Shown here: one piece after another, positions 1-5,965 of the stretch
How positions within the stretch are numbered: position 1 is the first letter of the stretch
Layout of the letters: each line of letters starts with the position of its first letter
From: CAVRZJ01 sp964594125
GTDB taxonomy: Bacteria > Acidobacteriota > Thermoanaerobaculia > Thermoanaerobaculales > Thermoanaerobaculaceae
DNA: 64,000 nt
Direction of reading: 5' to 3'
Assembly: GCA_964594125.1 (NCBI GenBank)
Contig: CAZQLL010000010.1
Coordinates: 1 to 64,000 of the forward strand
Translations under genes and position numbers: made by a program
The notes under the pieces: generated by a model
Database searches by the model: none
What the model was told of the DNA's origin: nothing
Seen by the model: only the letters and a program-made list of their open reading frames with translations

Positions 1-98
1 GAGCGCCGAGGTGAACTCGGCGCCTTCACCCCACCGCGCCGGCGTCGCTGCCGCTGCCCAGCAGCCGCACCCGCCGCGACGCCGTTCGCGGGCTGGAG
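1..98 (+). repeat. Truncated copy of a structured intergenic repeat
   Basis: This is the 3' half of the element found complete at 856-1045 and 22431-22626, cut by the window edge. It shows the third hairpin (arms 3-9 and 17-23, 7-nt loop 10-16), then the shared run CGGCGCCTTCACCCC, a GCTGCCGCT block, and a tail ending in CTGGAG near 98. It sits just past the stop codon of the secreted protein at 109-840, so that gene is flanked by two copies in the same orientation. Confidence 0.6.
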
Positions 99-108
99 AT
101 CGCTTCCG

Positions 109-840
109 TCACCGCGCCGCCTCCCGGCGCCCGACCCACGTCCCCGAGACCGGCATGCCGGCGGTCAGGTTGGTCGCATCCCAGGTGCCCTCCAGCCGCT
201 TCTCTCCGCCTCTGGACACGAGCCGGGCGGTGTATACCGCAGCAAACCCGAGCTGCGCGTCGATTCTTTCCAGGCGCACGTTGCCGCCGACGAGCGTGCC
301 GCGCAGCGACCCTTTCCACCCGCCGGAGAGCTGGTACACGCCGCTCACCAGGGTGCCGTCGAGCAGCAGGTCGAACGTTCCCCTGAGCCCTCCCGGCTCG
401 ATCACCACATTCCATTTGCCGGACAGGTCGTCCCGGCCCGCGGTCGCCGCGTCGTCGAGCTGCTTGAGCTCGGCGTCGACCTGCTGCAGCAGGCTGCGGC
501 GGGCCGCGATGGTGGCGCGGATCTGACGCGCGGCCGCGGTCAGCTCCTCGACCTCGGCCTCGGCGCGCCGCAGGTCGGCGGAGCGGGCGGCGAAGCTCTC
601 CGTCGTCTCGCCCTCCTTCTCGGCGCGGACGAGGTCGTCGGCGAGGCGCAGCATGCGGTCGGCGGCGGCCCGCGTCTGCGATGCGACCCGCTCGAGAGAA
701 GCGTAGTCGGCGGCGAGCAGGCGCCTCTCGATGCCGGCCTGGAGACGCAGCATGTCGGCCACCGGATCGGCCGCCGCGGCCTCCGCAGGGTAGGCGAGAG
801 CGGCGAGTGCGAGCCCCGCCATGACCGTGCGCTTCATCAT
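109..840 (-). CDS. Secreted coiled-coil protein of unknown function
   Basis: The 243-residue product begins with a classical signal peptide (MMKR, a hydrophobic stretch, then AEAAAAD), so it should be exported. Residues ~30-130 are rich in Ala, Arg, Glu and Leu with heptad spacing and are probably a helical coiled coil. The last ~100 residues (from about DLSGKWNVVIEP) are beta-rich, with repeated Gly-Thr-Trp/Leu strands such as SGTWVG, like small lipocalin-type or META-like barrels that I cannot name confidently. A GGAGGA Shine-Dalgarno sequence lies 5 nt before the tandem ATGATG start. The gene stands alone between two copies of the intergenic repeat and is divergent from the thioesterase gene. 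Function unknown. Confidence 0.75.
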   Translation of the reverse strand: MMKRTVMAGLALAALAYPAEAAAADPVADMLRLQAGIERRLLAADYASLERVASQTRAAADRMLRLADDLVRAEKEGETTESFAARSADLRRAEAEVEELTAAARQIRATIAARRSLLQQVDAELKQLDDAATAGRDDLSGKWNVVIEPGGLRGTFDLLLDGTLVSGVYQLSGGWKGSLRGTLVGGNVRLERIDAQLGFAAVYTARLVSRGGEKRLEGTWDATNLTAGMPVSGTWVGRREAAR

Positions 841-855
841 CGCCGTCCTCCTCTC

Positions 856-1045
856 AGCGCGGGCTCAGGCGCGCCACGGGCGTGAGCCCGCACGGACTGC
901 GTTGGAGGCGAGGTCTCGCGACCTCACCTTGGGCGCCGAAGTCAGCTCGGCGCCTTCACCCCTTGCGCACCGGGACCCTCCCGGGTCCCCCGGGGCGCTG
1001 CCGCTCCCGAGAATCTGCGCGCACCGCGACGGCTTCCGCATGGAG
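856..1045 (+). repeat. Structured intergenic repeat, complete copy B
   Basis: Four consecutive hairpins are visible. H1 has arms 859-867 and 883-891 (9 bp, 15-nt loop). H2 spans 906-929 (GAGGTC/GACCTC with a TCGC loop, extended by AGG/CCT across one mismatch). H3 has arms 932-939 and 947-954 (8 bp, 7-nt loop). H4 has arms 972-978 and 983-989 (GGGACCC/GGGTCCC, TCCC loop). These are followed by the shared block CGGGGCGCTGCCGCTC at 991-1006 and a CATGGAG box at 1039-1045. Copy C at 22431 keeps the same order, spacing and loop sizes while changing the stem bases. The copy fills most of the 841-1131 gap between divergent genes. Strand of function is unknown. Confidence 0.75.
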
Positions 1046-1119
1046 CAAGGCAGCACGTGAAACACTAGCACACCGGGGCCGCCGCCGGGAGCCACGCCGT
1101 CGCATGCCGGGGCTTTTGC

Positions 1120-1125
1120 TACAGT
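1120..1125 (+). promoter_or_regulatory. -10 box of a leaderless promoter (TACAGT)
   Basis: TACAGT is preceded by TGC, giving an extended -10. It is followed by only 6 nt before the GTG start of the thioesterase, so transcription should begin at or next to the start codon. No -35 hexamer and no Shine-Dalgarno sequence are visible. Confidence 0.55.
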
Positions 1126-1131
1126 AGCGCC

Positions 1132-1533
1132 GTGAGCGTGCCGCCGTGCCCCCGCGATCCAGCCGTGCGGGTCTCCCTGCTGCCGCGGGACACCAACCCG
1201 CACGGGACGATCTTCGGCGGGGTGATCCTGTCGCACATCGACCAGGCCGGCGCCATCGAGGCGTTCCGCCACGGCGCGCGCCGGGTGGTGACGGTGGCAA
1301 TGGACAAGGTCGTGTTCCACGCTCCGGTATACGTGGGAGACCTGGTTTCCTTCTACGGCGAGCTGGTGCGGATCGGCCGCACGTCGATCGCCGTCAGGGT
1401 CGAGGTGGAGGCTGAGCCGCCGACCCGGACGAGCCCGGCGCGGCGTGTCACCGAGGCGGTGATCACGTACGTCAACGTCGACCACGCCGGCGTCCCGTCG
1501 CCGATCCCCCGCGCCGGAGACGCAGTCGGGTAG
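1132..1533 (+). CDS. Acyl-CoA thioesterase, YciA-like hotdog fold
   Basis: This 133-residue protein has the single-hotdog thioesterase core. The segment NPHGTIFGGVILSHIDQAGA (residues ~22-41) carries the GG turn and the Asp of the hotdog helix used for CoA-thioester hydrolysis. Further strands follow (VTVAMDKVVFHAPVYVGD, then ITYVNVD near the C terminus). Family members are cytosolic and hydrolyse acyl-CoAs to free acid and CoA; the natural substrate cannot be told from sequence. The GTG start is chosen because a -10 box ends 6 nt upstream and the hotdog core begins soon after. The next gene follows 10 nt downstream with its own -10 box overlapping this gene's stop. Confidence 0.85.
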   Translation: MSVPPCPRDPAVRVSLLPRDTNPHGTIFGGVILSHIDQAGAIEAFRHGARRVVTVAMDKVVFHAPVYVGDLVSFYGELVRIGRTSIAVRVEVEAEPPTRTSPARRVTEAVITYVNVDHAGVPSPIPRAGDAVG

Positions 1534-1536
1534 ACT
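1531..1536 (+). promoter_or_regulatory. -10 box of a leaderless promoter (TAGACT)
   Basis: TAGACT overlaps the TAG stop codon of the thioesterase gene and ends 7 nt before the GTG start of the membrane protein at 1544. No Shine-Dalgarno sequence is present. Confidence 0.5.
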
Positions 1537-1543
1537 GTCCAGC

Positions 1544-2056
1544 GTGACCTGGTCGTTCGTCTTTCTCGCGATCCTGCTTCTCGGCGTGATCATGGCCGCC
1601 ACCTCCGGCCTGCTGCGGCGTTTCGCCGTCGGGCAGGTGCGCCATCAGGTGACGGTGCCCGCTCCCGAGCACCACTCGGCGATGCGCAACCTCGCGATGC
1701 AGCGCACCAGCATCGTGGTGGCGGCGTTCGGCCTCGCCGGCCTGGTGGGGCCGCGCGGCGACGCAACGGCGCGCGCCGTCATCGCGGTGCTCGCCGCGCT
1801 CGTGGCGGCGCTCGCCGTCATCGTTGCGCTGCGCCCGCCGTGCCCCCCCCGCCCGCCGTCGCGCGCCCGCGTGGTGCGCGCGATCGCCGCCCGCGGCTAC
1901 GGTCAGATCGAGATCGACGAGGGACCGCGGAGGCTGGTGCTCGCCGCCCGCACCGTTGACGGCAGCGAGATCCCGATCGGACGCGAGGTCGAGGTGCTCG
2001 ACTGCGAGAGCTCCGTCGTCACGGTGCGCCTGCCTGGCCCGCCGCCGCCCGGATGA
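1544..2056 (+). CDS. Small membrane protein with NfeD/YqiJ-like OB domain
   Basis: Two hydrophobic helices (residues ~4-20, FVFLAILLLGVIMAA, and ~70-98, ending LAALVAALAVIVAL) are followed by a ~55-residue beta-rich tail. The tail (GYGQIEID, then IPIGREVEVLDCESSVVTV) has the pattern of the C-terminal OB fold of NfeD-type proteins, which act at membranes in microdomain or protein-quality roles with stomatin-like partners. No stomatin gene is adjacent, so the role is open. The GTG start is supported by a -10 box 7 nt upstream. The 3' end overlaps the Maf gene start by 4 bp (ATGA), so the two are probably co-transcribed. Confidence 0.7.
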   Translation: MTWSFVFLAILLLGVIMAATSGLLRRFAVGQVRHQVTVPAPEHHSAMRNLAMQRTSIVVAAFGLAGLVGPRGDATARAVIAVLAALVAALAVIVALRPPCPPRPPSRARVVRAIAARGYGQIEIDEGPRRLVLAARTVDGSEIPIGREVEVLDCESSVVTVRLPGPPPPG

Positions 2057-2691
2057 GCACCCCGCTGACGCTCGTCCTCGCCTCCGCGTCGCCGCGCCGC
2101 CGCGAGCTCGCCGGCCTCCTCGGGGTGCCGCTGGCGTGCGACTCGGCGGAGATCGACGAACGCCGGCGCGACGGCGAGCCGCCCGCCATCCACGTACTGC
2201 GGGTCGCCCGCGAGAAGGCGGAAGCTGTCGCCGTCCGCCACGCCGGCGCGCCCGTGCTCGCCGCCGACACCATCGTCGTGCTCGGCGATTCCGTCCTCGG
2301 CAAGCCGCGCGACCGGGCCGAATCGCTGGCCATGCTGGCGCGCCTTTCCGGCCGTGCGCACGTGGTGCTGACGGGGATGTGCGCACTCTTCCGCGGCCGC
2401 TGCGCGACCGCCGTCGAGGCTGCCACCGTGGTCTTTCGCGAGCTGTCGCCGGCGCTGCGCGAGTGGTATGCGGCCACCGGCGAGGGCGACGACAAGGCCG
2501 GCGCCTATGCGCTCCAGGGGGCCGGAGGGGCGCTCGTCGTCCGCGTCGAGGGGAACCCGCAGGCCGTGGTCGGTCTGCCGCTCGGGCCGGTGACCGACCT
2601 CCTCGAGCGGGTCGGCGTAGCCGTCGCCCGCGACGGCGCGACGCTCACGCTCGCAGCCGCGGCGCCTGCCGCGCGGCGGCGCGCTGGGTGA
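2053..2691 (+). CDS. maf: Maf-like nucleoside triphosphate pyrophosphatase
   Basis: The protein (212 aa, usual length for the family) shows the full Maf motif series: LASASPRRRELAGLLG at the N terminus, LAADTIVVLGDSVLGKPRD, the LSGRAHVVLTG segment, DDKAGAYALQGAGG, and VEGNPQAVVGLPL. Maf enzymes hydrolyse non-canonical or modified NTPs (for example dTTP/UTP or m7GTP) to the monophosphate and pyrophosphate in the cytosol, acting as house-cleaning enzymes. Translation is coupled to the upstream membrane protein through an ATGA overlap. Substrate class cannot be fixed from sequence alone. Confidence 0.92.
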   Translation: MSTPLTLVLASASPRRRELAGLLGVPLACDSAEIDERRRDGEPPAIHVLRVAREKAEAVAVRHAGAPVLAADTIVVLGDSVLGKPRDRAESLAMLARLSGRAHVVLTGMCALFRGRCATAVEAATVVFRELSPALREWYAATGEGDDKAGAYALQGAGGALVVRVEGNPQAVVGLPLGPVTDLLERVGVAVARDGATLTLAAAAPAARRRAG

Positions 2692-2730
2692 GACCCGCAG
2701 CGGAAGAAACGCGGCCGCGGGACCTGCTCG

Positions 2731-3024
2731 TCAGTCGCCGTGGCGGATCGGCTCGCCGAGCTCGCTCAGCCGGAAGTTCGCGAAGATGTGATGGCCGTTG
2801 AAGTCGAGCACTCGGACGTCCTCGACGCCGGCGAGGTCGGCCGCCACGACCGCGAACGGTACGCCGTACAGGGCGCGGGCGCGCTCCAGCGGCACCTCGT
2901 AGGCGATGAACTTGGAGATTCCCTTGTGGCTCAGCTTCGCCACCAGCCCCGGCGCGGTGACCGCGGGGAACGTCGTGAGGATGAGGATCGGTCCGGAACC
3001 CGTGAAGACGAGGTATGCACGCAC
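2731..3024 (-). CDS. Conserved-looking small protein, unknown function
   Basis: This 97-residue protein is not one I can name. It has no signal peptide or membrane helix, and alternates hydrophobic strands with charged helices: AYLVFTGSGPILILTTFP at the N terminus, KGISKFIAYEVPLER in the middle and LDFNGHHIFANF near the end. The composition suggests a compact alpha/beta cytosolic fold. The GTG start at 3024 is chosen over longer in-frame options because a strong GAGGTGA Shine-Dalgarno sequence lies just upstream and the longer N terminus is low-complexity Arg/Gly/Ala. It lies 35 bp downstream of ogt on the same strand, so it may share that transcript. Confidence 0.7.
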   Translation of the reverse strand: MRAYLVFTGSGPILILTTFPAVTAPGLVAKLSHKGISKFIAYEVPLERARALYGVPFAVVAADLAGVEDVRVLDFNGHHIFANFRLSELGEPIRHGD

Positions 3025-3059
3025 CCAGTCACCTCCCTCGCGATCGGCGGGCCCGGCCG

Positions 3060-3557
3060 TCACCCCGCCTGCGCCGATCCCGCGGCCTCGCGTTCGAGCT
3101 CGAGCAGCCTGGTCTTCACGTTCTGGCCGGCGCCGAATCCCCCGAGCGAGCCGTCGGCGTTCACGACGCGGTGGCACGGCACAAGGATCGGAACCGGGTT
3201 GGCGCCGCACGCGGCGCCGACGGCGCGGGCGCCGCGCGGCCGGCCGAGCGCGGCCGCCAGCTCCCCGTAGGTGCGCCGCGCTCCGAACGGTATCGCGCTC
3301 AGCTCGGCCCACACGGCCTTCTGGAACGGCGTGCCGGCGAGGGCGACCGGCACCGTGAACCGGCGCAGCCGCCCTGCCAGGTACGCGGAGATCTCCTGCG
3401 CCGCCCGCAGCGCCAGAGCGAGCGCGGCTCCCTCTCCGACCTCGCGCGGTCGGCCACGACCGCCGATGCGGACTCGCGTCACCGCGGTCTCCCCTGCCTC
3501 GATCTCGAGGACGCCCAGCGGGGACGTGAAGCTGACCGTTGCCGAGTGGCGAGCCAT
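3060..3557 (-). CDS. ogt: Methylated-DNA-protein cysteine methyltransferase
   Basis: The 165-residue protein carries the PCHRVV active-site motif; Cys128 is the residue that irreversibly accepts alkyl groups from O6-alkylguanine. Also present are the helix-turn-helix region (FQKAVWAELSAIPFGARRTYGELAAALGRP, quoted in parts: FQKAVWAELSAIPFG and RTYGELAAALGRP) and the downstream GSLGGFGAG loop. It repairs alkylated DNA directly, without cofactors. The ATG at 3557 is preferred over one further upstream because TGGAGG sits 4 nt before it. An extended -10 box is present at 3580-3585. It is divergent from thioredoxin. Confidence 0.93.
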   Translation of the reverse strand: MARHSATVSFTSPLGVLEIEAGETAVTRVRIGGRGRPREVGEGAALALALRAAQEISAYLAGRLRRFTVPVALAGTPFQKAVWAELSAIPFGARRTYGELAAALGRPRGARAVGAACGANPVPILVPCHRVVNADGSLGGFGAGQNVKTRLLELEREAAGSAQAG

Positions 3558-3579
3558 GGCGCCTCCAGCGGTATGCACC

Positions 3580-3585
3580 AGCATA
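3580..3585 (-). promoter_or_regulatory. Extended -10 box upstream of ogt (TATGCT)
   Basis: On the reverse strand TGC-TATGCT forms an extended -10 element about 22 nt before the ogt start codon. This leaves a short leader that contains the Shine-Dalgarno sequence. Confidence 0.45.
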
Positions 3586-3623
3586 GCACCGGCACGTCGC
3601 GGTGCGGCGGCGCGGCGTAGGGC

Positions 3624-3652
3624 TTGCCAGGCGGGCGCCGAGGGTATATATT
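3624..3652 (+). promoter_or_regulatory. Promoter of thioredoxin gene
   Basis: TTGCCA (3624-3629) and TATATT (3647-3652) are separated by exactly 17 bp in one of the few AT-rich patches of the window. The leader is about 48 nt and ends with a GGAGG Shine-Dalgarno sequence before the ATG at 3707. Confidence 0.6.
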
Positions 3653-3706
3653 ACTATCTGGCGATTCGGTAATTGTTCCGATCGCAGTCACGACATGGAG
3701 GATCCG

Positions 3707-4084
3707 ATGGCCACACTGGCACTCACCGCGAGCAACTTCGAGCAGACACTCAAGGACAACGACATCGTCATCATCGACTTCTGGGCGAGCTGGTGCGGCC
3801 CGTGCAGGACGTTCAAGCCGATCTTCGAGGCCGCTGCGGCCCGCCACCCGGGCGTCGCGTTCGCCTCCTGCGACACCGAGGCCGAGCAGGAGCTCGCCGC
3901 GGCGTTCGGCATCCGCTCGATCCCGACCGTGGCGGTGTTCCGCGACGGAGTCCTGCTCTACTCGCAACCCGGCATGCTGCCGGCCGAGGCGCTCGACTCG
4001 CTCGTCGAGCAGGTGCAGGGGCTCGACATGGCGGCGGTCCACGCGGAGGTGGCGAAGCGCCGGCAGCAGGCCGCCACCGCCTGA
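3707..4084 (+). CDS. trxA: Thioredoxin
   Basis: This is a single 125-residue thioredoxin domain with the redox motif WCGPC at residues 29-33 (FWASWCGPCRTFKP). The conserved cis-proline segment is SIPTVAVFRDG. The C-terminal ~20 residues (LDMAAVHAEVAKRRQQAATA) extend past the fold as a charged helix. It is a cytosolic dithiol reductase or oxidoreductase, with no signal peptide. The start is chosen at 3707 because GGAGG lies 5 nt upstream and longer readings add only Arg-rich residues. It is monocistronic with its own promoter and is followed by a strong hairpin. Confidence 0.93.
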   Translation: MATLALTASNFEQTLKDNDIVIIDFWASWCGPCRTFKPIFEAAAARHPGVAFASCDTEAEQELAAAFGIRSIPTVAVFRDGVLLYSQPGMLPAEALDSLVEQVQGLDMAAVHAEVAKRRQQAATA

Positions 4085-4100
4085 TGCGCCCGTCCCGAGA

Positions 4101-4125
4101 GGATCTGCGCGCGACGCGCAGGTCC
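4101..4125 (+). terminator. GC-rich hairpin after thioredoxin
   Basis: Arms 4101-4111 and 4115-4125 form an 11-bp stem with one G-T wobble around a CGA loop, 16 nt past the thioredoxin stop. There is no T-tract, as usual in such GC-rich genomes, so it is called a terminator on position and stem strength only. The first 20 nt of this hairpin resemble the tail of the intergenic repeat (TCCCGAGA followed by ATCTGCGCGC). Confidence 0.5.
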
Positions 4126-4293
4126 TGCGTTGCCGTCCCGCAGATGCGCCGCCCAGACGGTGCGGGCCGGGACGCTTCGCGGGGAAGGCGACGCTGCCTG
4201 CAGGTGCGGCCTGCGGCCGCGCATGCGGCGTGCCTCCCCGCGTGCCCCGCCCCGGAAGGCGGCGCGCCGCCTCACCCGCGGACCCCTGCCCGC

Positions 4294-4339
4294 GTGTCGC
4301 GTCCGTCGCGATGAACGACGAGGTTCCCGGACGCGACGC
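4294..4339 (-). terminator. Hairpin between convergent genes
   Basis: Arms 4294-4305 and 4328-4339 pair over 12 positions (core GTCGCGTCCG with CGGACGCGAC, plus one wobble) around a 22-nt loop. It lies 13 nt past the stop of the reverse-strand SH3 lipoprotein gene and is a likely end signal for that transcript. A perfect 16-bp palindrome at 4257-4272 lies further downstream in the same 267-bp gap. Confidence 0.45.
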
Positions 4340-4351
4340 CGGGGCAGCGGG

Positions 4352-4999
4352 TCAGAAGCGGCGCGTGTAGACGTAGATGAACGACACCGGTCGGCAGTTG
4401 CGGATGAAGGGAGCGAAGCGCAGCCGCTTGAGCTCCTCGGCAGCCACCGCCTCCTGCTCGGCACTGCCGGTGGTGTTTTCCTTCGTCTCGACGGCGACCA
4501 CCTCGCCGCTCTTCGAGACCGTCGCCTCCATGACGATCGTGCCCCGGCGCGCCCCCGCGACGAAGCCGACGACGGGGTCGGAGAGAAGCGACGGCTCGCG
4601 GCTGTCCGGCGGGCACTCGGGCTCGGGGCTGACGTAGCCGCCGTGCACCCAGCCCCGGGCGCCGTCGGCCAGCGCGACCTCGACCCACTCGCCCTGTTCG
4701 GAGAGCCGCGCCAGACGGGTGCCGCGCGCCACCCTGGCGATGGTCCTCGCCTGCGTGCTCGGGCTCTCCCGCACGTTCAGCCGGCTGCCGGTGACGCGAA
4801 GGTACACCGGCGGCGGCGGGGACGGCGGGACGGCCTCGCGAGCCGCCGGAGCCGCCTCGGGCGACGGCGGCGGCGCCGCGGCCGGCGGCGCGGTGGCGCA
4901 GGCGGCCGCCACCAGGCACAGCGCGGCGGCGGCGGCGCGCCCCGCGGACACCGCCGCCGCGAGAGCACGAGGGCACGTCCGCGTCGCTGTCGTCGCCAC
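4352..4999 (-). CDS. SH3-domain lipoprotein with TonB-like C terminus
   Basis: The 215-residue product has a signal sequence ending in the lipobox VAAAC, so Cys ~30 should be lipidated. A Pro/Ala-rich linker leads to a bacterial SH3 (SH3b) domain: YLRVTGSRLNVRESPST, ending GWVHGGYV. The C-terminal ~90 residues (SKSGEVVAVETKENTTG, then LKRLRFAPFIRNCRPV and a final YTRRF) look like a TonB C-terminal-type fold. Such proteins sit in the periplasm and may bind peptidoglycan or another envelope ligand. The GTG start at 4999 follows TAGGAGGGG, 8 nt after the flavoprotein gene stop, so the two are one operon. Exact role unknown. Confidence 0.8.
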   Translation of the reverse strand: MATTATRTCPRALAAAVSAGRAAAAALCLVAAACATAPPAAAPPPSPEAAPAAREAVPPSPPPPVYLRVTGSRLNVRESPSTQARTIARVARGTRLARLSEQGEWVEVALADGARGWVHGGYVSPEPECPPDSREPSLLSDPVVGFVAGARRGTIVMEATVSKSGEVVAVETKENTTGSAEQEAVAAEELKRLRFAPFIRNCRPVSFIYVYTRRF

Positions 5000-5007
5000 C
5001 GCCCCTC

Positions 5008-5820
5008 CTACCAGTAGCGCTCGACGTGGACCTGGCCCGGGACATCCCGGGTGTGCTCGCGGTACCCCTGCGCCGCCAGCAGCGCGACCATCTCCTCGAT
5101 CATCGTCGGGTTGCCGCACAGCATGACGTGGGTGTGCGCCGGCGACGGCGCCAGGCCCCACGCCGCCGCGAGACGCCCGCCCGCCCACACGTCCTGTACC
5201 CGCCCGACCTCGCCGCCCCACGGCACCGGCTCCTCGTCGGGGCGGCTCACCGTCGCCAGGTACGCCAGGTCCGGGTGCGCCCGTTGCATCGCGATCAGCT
5301 CCGAACGGTAGGCCAGGTCCCACGAGTGGCGGGCGCCGTGGATCACTGCCAGGCGCCCCGGCCGCTCGCCGAGGAACGTGCGCAGCATGCTCATGTACGG
5401 CGCCAAGCCGGTCCCGGTGGCCACCATCACGACGTTGGCCCCCTGCGGCAAGGCGTCGAAGGTGAACAGGCCGCTGATCCTGGGCCCCAGCCAGATGCCC
5501 GCTCCGGCCGCGAGGCCGAACAGGCGCGGCGTCAGTGATCCGGAGCGCACGAGGTTGAGGAAGAACTCGAGGTACTCGCCCTGCCGCGACGAGGAGGCGA
5601 TCGAGTAGGCGCGGCGGACCATCGACCCAGGTTTCGCCGGCGGGTCCTCCGGGTCCGCAAGGGGGTGGCGCGGCGCTTCGGCCGGGAGGCCGAGCACCGC
5701 GAACTGGCCGGGCTTGAAGGCCGGCAGCTCCCAGCCGACGGGCGCGACACGCAGGATCATCAGCCCGGGGGCGACCTCCTCCCGCAGCGTCACGACGGCG
5801 TTGTCCACCACTCCCGCCAC
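5008..5820 (-). CDS. Ferredoxin/flavodoxin-NADP+ reductase family flavoprotein
   Basis: The 270-residue protein has the FNR two-domain layout. A FAD-binding barrel comes first (LPAFKPGQFAVLGLP, then RRAYSIASS, the RxYS flavin motif). An NAD(P)-binding Rossmann half follows (NVVMVATGTGLAPYMSMLRT, HVMLCGNPTMIEEM). It ends in an aromatic Trp (HVERYW), as in bacterial ferredoxin-NADP reductases, where the terminal aromatic stacks on FAD. It moves electrons between NADPH and ferredoxin or flavodoxin. The GTG start at 5820 is preceded by GGGAGGAGGTG; longer readings add low-complexity residues. It is divergent from the CNBD-aspartase with a 145-bp shared upstream region. Confidence 0.9.
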   Translation of the reverse strand: MAGVVDNAVVTLREEVAPGLMILRVAPVGWELPAFKPGQFAVLGLPAEAPRHPLADPEDPPAKPGSMVRRAYSIASSSRQGEYLEFFLNLVRSGSLTPRLFGLAAGAGIWLGPRISGLFTFDALPQGANVVMVATGTGLAPYMSMLRTFLGERPGRLAVIHGARHSWDLAYRSELIAMQRAHPDLAYLATVSRPDEEPVPWGGEVGRVQDVWAGGRLAAAWGLAPSPAHTHVMLCGNPTMIEEMVALLAAQGYREHTRDVPGQVHVERYW

Positions 5821-5965
5821 CCTGCACCTCCTCCCGCCAGGGCCGCCCCGGGCGTCCCCTGCCGCGCGTATGATGCCAGAACCCCGCCGGGAGGCGCCCG
5901 AGGGACCGGGCGACGCGCCGGCGCGGCGGCGGCGCCGCGGCAGCGGCGCAGCCGGGGAGGCACGA

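Noticed and set aside
865..1602. Reverse-strand frames covering the repeat copy and thioesterase
   Set aside because: They are antisense shadows with Arg/Gly/His-rich products and no family features; the sense thioesterase explains the region.
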